Below, one piece after another: positions 1 through 6,302 of a stretch of DNA of 7,346 bases. The position numbers and the translations under genes are program-made. This stretch comes from Bacteroidales bacterium (lineage in GTDB: Bacteria; Bacteroidota; Bacteroidia; Bacteroidales; UBA4181). The notes beneath the pieces are model-generated. The model made no database searches. It saw only the letters and a program-made list of their open reading frames with translations, and had not been told where the DNA came from. Numbering within the stretch: position 1 is the stretch's first letter; each line of letters opens with the position of its first letter. Location: contig JAQVSH010000083.1 of assembly GCA_028700615.1 (NCBI GenBank), forward strand, positions 1-7,346. The letters run 5' to 3'.

Positions 1-2553
1 GTACTTCTTTTTGAAAAATGGATTGAATATGTCAGGGATGATTTCCCGTATAACACCTTTCGGGCTTTAATATTGAGCGTTTTTTTTATTGCTATTATTT
101 TTTCCCTGATTCTTCACCAAACAGATCTTTTCATCGCTTCTCTGGCTTTTCCGTTTATCGCGTTGATTATTGCCAGGGTAAAATATACCAGTGTTCATGG
201 ATACCGATATGTAGAACTGGTTTTGCTGGTTTTTGTTTTTGCCCTGTATACTACCGGGCTGGTATATTATTACGGAGAATTACGTTCCAGACAGGACAGA
301 AATATTCTGGCCATGAATTTGGCCACTGAGCGTGATGAAGTGGCTGAATATCTTTTGAGCGAACTTAATCCTGTACTTCGTGAGGATTCGGTGCTCCATG
401 AAATGATTACAAAGGATGATTTTTCTATTGAGGAGATCAACACCTATCTTACCCGGCAGTATTTTTACGGTTACTGGGATAAATACTCTTTCCAGTTTAT
501 TATGTGTCATCCTGATGATAATTTGCTGCTTGATCCGCCTTCTCAGCAAGAAACCCCCTGTCAGTCTTTTTTTTACAATATGACGGTTCAAAAAGGAGTT
601 CCTTTGCCCAATTCTGATTTTTATTTTATACAGAACCGTAATGGCCGGATGACTTATTTGGGTTCGCTCAACTTTGAACAGACAGACCGTTCAAAAGATA
701 TTTCTTTTTTTATAGAATTGACCTCTAAGTATTACACTTATGAAATCGGCTATCCTGAGCTTTTAATTGAAAGAAAGATATCTCAGAACCTGTCTTTGAG
801 TAATTATTCTTACGCACGGTATTATCAGAATCTTTTGATTGATAATTACGGTGATTTTGCTTATCACCGGACGGATCAGATTTATGGGGATATCCAGCCC
901 GGAACTTTTAAGAATGTGGATTTTAATGATTATCACCATACGGTATATAATGCCGGGGATGAGACTTTGTTTGTTTTAAGCACGCCGGTTGCTTCGTATT
1001 GGACGCTTCTGATCACGCTTTCATATGTATTTCTGCTTTTTGTATTGCTGGCCTCTATCTTTTTTATTGCCAGTCACCGTAAAATTCTGTATGAGTTGAT
1101 TGCTTTAAATTTTCAGAATAAAATACAGTATTCAGTACTTGCATTAATGGTTTTGTTTACTATTATCATTACAGGTGTTTCGGGGAGTTTTCTTTTTCAG
1201 CAGTCTCAAAGGAAACACAGGGACGTGATTACACAGAAGCTGCAATCGATAGCCATTGAATTAAATAATGCGGTGGGATCTGAAGATTGGGAGTATATAT
1301 CCCGTGATCAGATTGAGTCTTTGCTGTTTGATAAGGCCAGGGTTTACTCTACGGATATTAATCTGTATTCTCCCAATGGTTCTTTGCTGGCCTCTTCCCG
1401 GCCCGAAATTTTCTCCAAAGGATTACTGGGAATGCAGATCAGCCCTCAAATATTTCAGCGATTGCATTTTCAGGGAGAGATGACCATTATCGGAGAGGAG
1501 CAGGTGGGTTCCCTGAAATATATTTCCGCTTATGTTCCTCTGACAGATCAGGATAATAAAGTCAGAGGAATTCTTAATGTGCCATATTTCATGAAGCAAA
1601 ATATTCTTACACAGGAGATTTCCACATTGCTGGTTACCGTATTGAATTTGTTTATTCTTCTCTTTCTTTTGAGTGTAATCCTTTCTGTGATTATCTCAAG
1701 ACAGCTGACTCATCCGCTGCGAATTTTGCAGCAATATCTGAGCCGGATCCAGTTGAGCACTCAGGCTGAAATTCTTGAATATTCCGGAAAAGATGAAATC
1801 GGAGATTTGGTAAGGTCTTATAATCACATGGTGGAAGAACTGGCTCATAACGTAGATCGTCTGGCTAAATCGGAAAGAGAGTCTGCATGGCGGGAGATGG
1901 CCAAGCAAATTGCCCATGAAATCAAAAATCCTTTGACGCCTATGAAACTCAATGTTCAGCATATTCGTAGGGCGAAAGACCAACACAATGAAAATTTTGA
2001 TGTGATGTTTGACAGGGTGACGGCCCGGTTGATGGAACAAATTGATTTATTGTCGGATATTGCTTCTCAATTTTCAAATTTTGCCTCCATGTCCATTACT
2101 CATCAGGAGAAAGTGAATGTAGTAGACCGCCTGGATCAAGTGGTGCAATTGTTTATGAACTCTCAGGTAGAATTTGTGACCGAGTACGATCCATCAGAAG
2201 TGATCTGGGTTTGGGGAGACGGGAAACGAATTACACAGGTTTTCACCAATCTCATCAAAAATGGCATTCAGGCCATTCCTCCCGAAAGGCCGGCGGTTAT
2301 AACCGTCAAAGTGCTTAAACACGGACGTCAGGTATGGATACGCATCACCGATAACGGAGACGGAATTCCCGAAGAGATGATGGATAAAATCTTTGAACCT
2401 AATTTTACCACTAAAACCAGTGGTATGGGATTAGGTCTGGCCATAGTAAAAAGCATTGTTGAATCCCTTCAGGGGGAAATTACTTTTACCACAGAACCAG
2501 GTAAAGGCAGTTCTTTCCTGGTCCGATTTTCTGTCTACGTGGAAGAAAGCTAG
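1..2553 (+). CDS. NtrY-like membrane sensor histidine kinase, 5' end missing
   Basis: The frame is open from base 1, so 850 residues are visible and the true start is upstream; the TTG at position 73 lies inside the gene and is not a credible start. In visible residue numbering, hydrophobic segments lie near 25-58 (probably two passes) and 68-91. An extracytoplasmic region follows at about 94-329, with two cysteines (169, 187) that could form a disulfide. Two more membrane passes lie near 332-358 and 377-399. A second extracytoplasmic, Cache-like region spans about 401-534, then a membrane pass (541-566), a HAMP linker (567-619) and the kinase core. The core has the H-box AHEIKNPLTPMKL with phospho-acceptor His639 (bases 1915-1917), the N-box NLIKNGIQAI (2248-2277), the G1 box DNGDGIP (2350-2370) and the G2 box GMGLGLAIVK (2422-2451). 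This H-box is typical of NtrY/NtrB-type kinases. The protein should autophosphorylate at the inner membrane and pass phosphate to a response regulator, which is not in this window. The ligand is unknown. The kinase assignment is secure; a role in nitrogen control is not implied. Confidence 0.93.
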   Translation, partial: VLLFEKWIEYVRDDFPYNTFRALILSVFFIAIIFSLILHQTDLFIASLAFPFIALIIARVKYTSVHGYRYVELVLLVFVFALYTTGLVYYYGELRSRQDRNILAMNLATERDEVAEYLLSELNPVLREDSVLHEMITKDDFSIEEINTYLTRQYFYGYWDKYSFQFIMCHPDDNLLLDPPSQQETPCQSFFYNMTVQKGVPLPNSDFYFIQNRNGRMTYLGSLNFEQTDRSKDISFFIELTSKYYTYEIGYPELLIERKISQNLSLSNYSYARYYQNLLIDNYGDFAYHRTDQIYGDIQPGTFKNVDFNDYHHTVYNAGDETLFVLSTPVASYWTLLITLSYVFLLFVLLASIFFIASHRKILYELIALNFQNKIQYSVLALMVLFTIIITGVSGSFLFQQSQRKHRDVITQKLQSIAIELNNAVGSEDWEYISRDQIESLLFDKARVYSTDINLYSPNGSLLASSRPEIFSKGLLGMQISPQIFQRLHFQGEMTIIGEEQVGSLKYISAYVPLTDQDNKVRGILNVPYFMKQNILTQEISTLLVTVLNLFILLFLLSVILSVIISRQLTHPLRILQQYLSRIQLSTQAEILEYSGKDEIGDLVRSYNHMVEELAHNVDRLAKSERESAWREMAKQIAHEIKNPLTPMKLNVQHIRRAKDQHNENFDVMFDRVTARLMEQIDLLSDIASQFSNFASMSITHQEKVNVVDRLDQVVQLFMNSQVEFVTEYDPSEVIWVWGDGKRITQVFTNLIKNGIQAIPPERPAVITVKVLKHGRQVWIRITDNGDGIPEEMMDKIFEPNFTTKTSGMGLGLAIVKSIVESLQGEITFTTEPGKGSSFLVRFSVYVEES

Positions 2554-3842
2554 ATGACCCGGATTAAGAAGTAATTCTTCTTTCCTTTCTGGATGACCAT
2601 ATATTTACCCCCGATCAGATCAGTCTGACCCACCATTCGTTCGGAAGAAGTTATTTTTTCTTTATTCAGGAATAAACCTCCACCGTCCAGGGTTCGCCTG
2701 GCTTCTCCTTTGGAAGGAAATACGCCCGTTTGAACGGAAATCAGGTCAAGAACCGACATCCCGTTTTTAAACAGTTCCGATGCTACATCAAACTGAGCAA
2801 CCCCTTCAAATACACTGAGAAAAGTTTCTTCGTCCATTTTGAACAGAGTCTCGGTGCTTCCGGCTCCAAATAAAATCTGAGAAGCTTCCTCTGAGACCTG
2901 ATAATCTTGTTCAGAATGTACCATAATGGTCAATTCCTTTGCCAGTCTTTTCTGAAGAGGGCGGAGATGAGGGGCTTCCTTTTGAGCCAGTACCAGTTCC
3001 TCAATGGTTTTACGATCCAAACAGGTAAATATCTTAATGTATTTTTCTGCATCCGCATCGCTTACATTCAGCCAGAACTGGTAAAACTTGTATGGAGAAG
3101 TTTTTTTAGGATCCAGCCAGACATTTCCACTCTCTGTTTTCCCAAATTTTCCTCCGTCTGCTTTGGTGATGAGAGGACAGACCAGTGCATAAGCTTCCCC
3201 TCCGGTCTTTCGGCGAATTAACTCGGTTCCTGTGGTAATATTGCCCCACTGGTCAGAACCTCCGACCTGCAGGCGGCAGCCTTTATGTTCATAGAGATAT
3301 AAAAAATCATATCCCTGGACCAGTTGATAGGTGAATTCGGTAAATGACATTCCTTCACGGGTCTCCCCGGAGAGTCTTTTTTTGACCGATTCTTTACTCA
3401 TCATGTAGTTCACGGTAATGTGTTTTCCTATATCCCGGATGAAATTCAAAAAAGAATAATCTTTCATCCAGTCATAATTGTTTACCATTTCAGCTGCATT
3501 GGGCGCTTTGGAATCAAAGTCAAGAAATTTCTCCAGCTGTTTTTTAATACAGGCTACATTATGTTTTAACGTGTCCTCATCCAATAAATTACGTTCTTCA
3601 GATTTCATAGAAGGGTCTCCGATCATACCGGTTGCACCTCCGACCAATGCCAGAGGTTTATGTCCGCAACGCTGCAAATGAAGCAGCATCATGACCGTAA
3701 CAAGGTGTCCGATATGCAAAGAGTCGGCCGTGGGATCTATTCCCAGATAAGCCGTAACCATTCCTTTTTGTAAACAATCTTCAGTTCCCGGCATGATATC
3801 CTGCATCATACCTCTCCAACGTAATTCTTCGACGAAATTCAT
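2550..3842 (-). CDS. tyrS: Tyrosyl-tRNA synthetase
   Basis: This is a complete 430-residue class I aminoacyl-tRNA synthetase that charges tRNA-Tyr with tyrosine in the cytoplasm using ATP. The signature HIGH is at residues 43-46 (bases 3705-3716). The second catalytic motif is the KFGKT form at residues 232-236 (bases 3135-3149), the same variant as in the E. coli enzyme. Tyrosine-pocket residues Tyr172, Gln176 and Asp179 occur in YQLVQGYD with the E. coli spacing, followed by GGSDQWGNI. The C-terminus carries an S4 RNA-binding domain (about 362-428, including FPSKGEARRTL) and ends in a KGKKNYFLI segment like that of E. coli TyrS. Length and all motifs match a functional bacterial TyrS. ATG at 3842 is supported by the N-terminal family match; no clear Shine-Dalgarno sequence precedes it, as is common in Bacteroidota. 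The stop codon overlaps that of the convergent kinase by four bases. It may be read from its own promoter or together with the transferase gene 73 bases upstream. Confidence 0.97.
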   Translation of the reverse strand: MNFVEELRWRGMMQDIMPGTEDCLQKGMVTAYLGIDPTADSLHIGHLVTVMMLLHLQRCGHKPLALVGGATGMIGDPSMKSEERNLLDEDTLKHNVACIKKQLEKFLDFDSKAPNAAEMVNNYDWMKDYSFLNFIRDIGKHITVNYMMSKESVKKRLSGETREGMSFTEFTYQLVQGYDFLYLYEHKGCRLQVGGSDQWGNITTGTELIRRKTGGEAYALVCPLITKADGGKFGKTESGNVWLDPKKTSPYKFYQFWLNVSDADAEKYIKIFTCLDRKTIEELVLAQKEAPHLRPLQKRLAKELTIMVHSEQDYQVSEEASQILFGAGSTETLFKMDEETFLSVFEGVAQFDVASELFKNGMSVLDLISVQTGVFPSKGEARRTLDGGGLFLNKEKITSSERMVGQTDLIGGKYMVIQKGKKNYFLIRVI

Positions 3843-3863
3843 TCCAGTTATTTTTTAAAAGTG

Positions 3864-3871
3864 CAAACCTA
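3864..3871 (-). promoter_or_regulatory. Candidate -7 box of a tyrS promoter
   Basis: Read leftward the bases are TAGGTTTG, an exact match to the Bacteroidota -7 consensus TAnnTTTG, placed 21 bases before the tyrS ATG. A start a few bases downstream would leave a leader of only about 14 bases. I see no convincing TTTG at the -33 spacing. The box also overlaps a small inverted repeat (AAACC-TAAG-GGTTT), so it could be chance in AT-rich DNA. It would give tyrS expression independent of the upstream transferase gene. Confidence 0.35.
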
Positions 3872-3915
3872 AGGGTTTTTTTGCAATAAATCCACTCTGT
3901 ATGGTTTGCTTTGTG

Positions 3916-5643
3916 TTATTGCAGAGACTCTTTGTCCTGATTTTCCTTAAAATAAATATGTTGTTTCTTCAGCATCTCAATATCTTCGGCTTTAAGTCCT
4001 GCTTCTATAAAATCTATCGCCTGGTCATAGTCATTCAGGTACATCCTTTTCTGAATGGAAAGAGCGGGTGAGACCACTGATAAACTGCTGTCAGCAAAGG
4101 GCGTCCGTATAGATGCAATGTCCAGGAGGGAGTGAAAAACAACCGAACTTGTGACCGGAGCCTCTTTGTGACGGGCTGCTTCATTCACCTTATCTTGAAA
4201 ATTTTGCTGAAAAGACTCTGAAAACCACAGGAGCATGGGAACATGAAGCTGGTAATAGGTCGGATGGGGAGAGGAGTGTAATAATAATTGTCTTTTATCG
4301 TCCAGCAGGTCTTCCCCATGATCGGAAATATACATTAAAGCACTGGCAGATCCGGTTTCTTTCAACATATCCATCAGAGAGTGGATCACAAAATCAGTAT
4401 AGACAATGCTGTTGTCATAGGCATTGATAAGAACGGTGCGGTCATTCGGTCCGGCGACGATTGCACTGTCCGGCTGAAATACGGCATAGGCTTTGGGGTA
4501 TCGTTCTTTGTAGTCAAAATGAGATCCGTAGGTATGAACTACAATAAATAAATCACCTTGTTCCGAGTTCAAAAACCTGCGAATTTCCGGAAACATTTGT
4601 GCGTCCGGAAGGTGTTTCAGAATACCTGATTTCTCGGAGGTCTTCGTAAAATTAAGATTTTCGTCTGCTTCATGACTGAATGCATCGGTAATGGTTTTGT
4701 TGGGAGCCTGATTGGAAACAAAAAGGGTTTTGAATCCTGCTTCTTTGAATGCGGTAACTATGCTCTTTTGCTTATATAAATCTTCGTAGCGGCTCGCATT
4801 GACTCCGGACAATATGATAGGAATACTTTTAAAGGTTGTATTGGATTCTGTCATTACATCAGAGAAAAGAAATAATCCTTCATGGTTCTTCAACAGGGGA
4901 TTAGTTTTTCTCTCATATCCGAAGAGGTTCCAGTTACAGGCTCTGGAGGCTTCTCCCAGAACTAACATATAGATTTCCCTGGTGTTTGCATGGTTTGTTT
5001 TTACCGCCTGAAAAGAAAATTCGGAAGATAGTTGGGTATGATTTTTATTTTGGCGCCATTTTTGAACCGCATAATCCAGATTATGGATTGCATTGGCGGG
5101 AAAGACATTGTATTTCAGGGAGTATTCCGGATTCCGTGCTTTGGATATCCCGGCAAACGCCAACCCCGTGAGAAAGATCAACAGACTGCTTAAAACTGCT
5201 CTCCGTCGCCATGTGTATGGAATGTCAGGTATCCGAAATGAATATGCGCCCAGCGCCAGAACAGAAAAATAAACCAAACTTACCAGCAGCACCGGAAGCC
5301 ACAGATTTTTAAGTAATTCACCCGCTTCAGAGCTGTTGGAGATCACCATGTTTGTATACATATCCGGAGCCACTACGGATCCTCCGAATAACCAAAGCAG
5401 AACCAGCTGAAAAGCATTCAGCAGCATGATTGGAAACAGTGCTGTAATCATATATCCCGGTTTCCGGAATATGGAGAGCATGAAGGCATAGGCCCCGAAA
5501 GGAACCAGTAAAGAGGCTATTCTGGAAGTAAAAAAGAGAGGTTCTGTCACAGAGAGGATCATAGGAGGGATCATCAGGGAAAAGACAGAAATAAAAAATA
5601 TATTCTTCTGCTGTAACAGTGATTTGATGGCTTTTGCCTTCAT
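3916..5643 (-). CDS. Phosphoethanolamine transferase (EptA-like, sulfatase superfamily)
   Basis: This 575-residue inner-membrane enzyme has the EptA/CptA layout. Five hydrophobic helices (about 15-35, 40-57, 64-86, 115-136, 149-166) precede a periplasmic catalytic domain from about residue 220. Motifs in order are LGEASR (Glu231, metal ligand), TTFKSIP (Thr270 aligns with the nucleophilic threonine that carries phosphoethanolamine), HTYGSHFDY with a following RYP, NAYDNSIVYTD, SDHGED (Asp441 and His442, metal ligands) and LLLHSSPH (His456, matching a zinc-site histidine). Known relatives move phosphoethanolamine from phosphatidylethanolamine to lipid A phosphate or core sugar, altering surface charge and resistance to cationic peptides; the acceptor here is not readable from sequence. 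The core departs from classical EptA: GSHF replaces GSHG, and the usual cysteines beside the nucleophile are absent. A charged C-terminal tail follows the domain. I chose ATG at 5643; a TTG two codons upstream is possible but less likely. It is divergent from rimP and followed by tyrS. Other sulfatase-fold phosphotransferases remain possible. Confidence 0.85.
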   Translation of the reverse strand: MKAKAIKSLLQQKNIFFISVFSLMIPPMILSVTEPLFFTSRIASLLVPFGAYAFMLSIFRKPGYMITALFPIMLLNAFQLVLLWLFGGSVVAPDMYTNMVISNSSEAGELLKNLWLPVLLVSLVYFSVLALGAYSFRIPDIPYTWRRRAVLSSLLIFLTGLAFAGISKARNPEYSLKYNVFPANAIHNLDYAVQKWRQNKNHTQLSSEFSFQAVKTNHANTREIYMLVLGEASRACNWNLFGYERKTNPLLKNHEGLFLFSDVMTESNTTFKSIPIILSGVNASRYEDLYKQKSIVTAFKEAGFKTLFVSNQAPNKTITDAFSHEADENLNFTKTSEKSGILKHLPDAQMFPEIRRFLNSEQGDLFIVVHTYGSHFDYKERYPKAYAVFQPDSAIVAGPNDRTVLINAYDNSIVYTDFVIHSLMDMLKETGSASALMYISDHGEDLLDDKRQLLLHSSPHPTYYQLHVPMLLWFSESFQQNFQDKVNEAARHKEAPVTSSVVFHSLLDIASIRTPFADSSLSVVSPALSIQKRMYLNDYDQAIDFIEAGLKAEDIEMLKKQHIYFKENQDKESLQ

Positions 5644-5683
5644 TATCAATGAGCTTAAAAGATCCGGATCATAATTTTGCAGG

Positions 5684-5691
5684 CAAATATA
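5684..5691 (-). promoter_or_regulatory. Candidate -7 box for the transferase gene
   Basis: Read leftward the bases are TATATTTG, matching the Bacteroidota -7 consensus TAnnTTTG. It is 40 bases before the ATG at 5643, which would give a leader of roughly 35 bases. No TTTG is seen at the usual -33 distance, so support is partial. The leader would contain a perfect 10-base palindrome, GATCCGGATC, at 5661-5670, whose significance is unknown. Confidence 0.4.
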
Positions 5692-5728
5692 GCCAGTTTT
5701 CCATACTCTGTCGAGTTTTTTTTATAAA

Positions 5729-5759
5729 TTTGAATTTCTGATATTTTTGTCTATTTTTG
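5729..5759 (+). promoter_or_regulatory. Promoter of the rimP-nusA operon (Bacteroidota type)
   Basis: TTTG at 5729-5732 is followed after 19 bases by TATTTTTG at 5752-5759. This fits the phylum's -33 TTTG and -7 TAnnTTTG pair at its usual spacing. Transcription should begin about 5-7 bases after the -7 box, near 5764-5766, giving a leader of about 50 bases before the rimP ATG. Two further -7-like boxes lie nearby: TAAATTTG at 5725-5732, which overlaps the -33 element, and TATTTTTG at 5742-5749. Neither has a clear partner, so they may be minor starts or chance in T-rich DNA. Confidence 0.65.
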
Positions 5760-5763
5760 CATT

Positions 5764-5778
5764 GTTTTCGGGGAAAAC
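5764..5778 (+). repeat. First hairpin of the rimP leader
   Basis: GTTTTC (5764-5769) and GAAAAC (5773-5778) are perfect inverted arms around a GGG loop. It falls at or just after the predicted transcription start. The right arm AAAAC (5774-5778) can also pair with GTTTT at 5803-5807, just past the second hairpin, and the GGGG at 5770-5773 can pair with the CCCC at 5798-5801. The two hairpins therefore have possible alternative partners. Whether the whole left arm is transcribed depends on the exact start site. Confidence 0.4.
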
Positions 5779-5783
5779 TTATT

Positions 5784-5811
5784 CAGGGGGCAAGAGTCCC
5801 CTGTTTTATTT
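5784..5811 (+). terminator. Terminator-like hairpin in the rimP leader
   Basis: CAGGGG (5784-5789) and CCCCTG (5798-5803) form a GC-rich six-base-pair stem around an eight-base loop, followed at once by TTTTATTT. This is the shape of an intrinsic terminator. It lies between the predicted rimP promoter and the rimP ATG at 5818, so it would act within the operon's own leader as an attenuator; alternatively it could limit ribosome access. The T-tract is interrupted by one A, so termination strength is uncertain. It is not explained as the end of an upstream gene, because the neighbouring gene on the left reads the other way. Confidence 0.5.
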
Positions 5812-5817
5812 AAAAGC

Positions 5818-6282
5818 ATGATTACAGAATCTCTTATATCAGGTCTTGTTACTGAGTTGATTGATCAAACAGACATTTTTGTTGTTGAAGTTAAAGTATC
5901 TCAGAATGGTAAGATTACGGTTTTACTGGATCGTCCCGGGGGCATTTTAATTGATGATTGTGTCAGGGTCAGCCGGGGCATTGAAGGCAGACTGGACCGG
6001 GATGCTGAAGATTTTGAACTGGAGGTATCCTCTCCGGGGCTCACGGAGCCGTTTAAAGTCAGAGAACAATATGAAAAATATACCGGAAAAGAAGTGGAGG
6101 TAATGCTCCATTCCGGGGAGAATTTTCAGGGAGTCCTGAAATCTTTTGAAGGAGATCGGCTTTGGCTTTTGCTAAAGAGTAAGGCAAAAAACAAATCCGT
6201 AAAGAAGAATCCGGAGGATGTATCAGAAAAAGAATTATTTTTAAAAGATATTAGAATCACTCGAGTATTGCTTACTTTTTAA
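5818..6282 (+). CDS. rimP: Ribosome maturation factor RimP
   Basis: This complete 154-residue protein is of normal length for RimP, which binds the free 30S subunit and assists late assembly of its head region. The N-terminal alpha/beta domain (about 1-80) ends in the family signature LEVSSPGLTEPF at residues 68-79. Just before it is the conserved DDCVRVSRGIE region (46-56). The C-terminal part (83-154) is the small SH3-like beta domain; it contains a lysine-rich stretch near 121-130 that is probably a loop. ATG at 5818 fits the family N-terminus. No Shine-Dalgarno sequence is visible; the base run before the start is AT-rich, as expected for Bacteroidota. nusA begins 20 bases after the stop on the same strand, the standard operon order. 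Expression is probably governed by the promoter at 5729-5759 and the leader hairpins. Confidence 0.95.
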   Translation: MITESLISGLVTELIDQTDIFVVEVKVSQNGKITVLLDRPGGILIDDCVRVSRGIEGRLDRDAEDFELEVSSPGLTEPFKVREQYEKYTGKEVEVMLHSGENFQGVLKSFEGDRLWLLLKSKAKNKSVKKNPEDVSEKELFLKDIRITRVLLTF

Positions 6283-6302
6283 AATCAACACGTTGCAGTA
6301 AA

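Larger units (their letters stand above)
5644..5817. other. Divergent intergenic control region
   Basis: This 174-base AT-rich stretch separates the leftward transferase gene from rightward rimP. It holds a leftward -7-like box (5684-5691), the rightward promoter (5729-5759) and two leader hairpins (5764-5803). The leftward leader contains the perfect palindrome GATCCGGATC (5661-5670). I see no small open reading frame, tRNA or known riboswitch here. The two predicted promoters do not overlap, so the divergent genes can be controlled separately. Confidence 0.7.

Noticed and set aside
73..75. TTG as the start codon of the histidine kinase
   Set aside because: The same frame is open back to base 1, and residues upstream continue a plausible protein leading into the first hydrophobic segment, so the gene simply begins outside the window.
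2566..2582. Inverted repeat AAGAAG-TAATT-CTTCTT just past the kinase stop as its terminator
   Set aside because: The stem is weak, with only two G-C pairs, and the following bases are not a clean T-tract. It encodes the conserved KKNYF-type end of tyrS, so the symmetry is likely incidental.
3861..3882. Rightward intrinsic terminator (AAACC-TAAG-GGTTTTTTT)
   Set aside because: No gene on the rightward strand ends nearby, and the stem has only two G-C pairs, so a terminator call is not supported.
5647..5649. TTG as the start codon of the transferase gene
   Set aside because: An ATG two codons downstream at 5643 is the more usual start, and no ribosome-binding sequence favours the TTG.
5661..5670. 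Perfect palindrome GATCCGGATC as an operator
   Set aside because: It is a single short palindrome with no second copy in the control region and no known regulator to match; listed only as an observation within the intergenic region.
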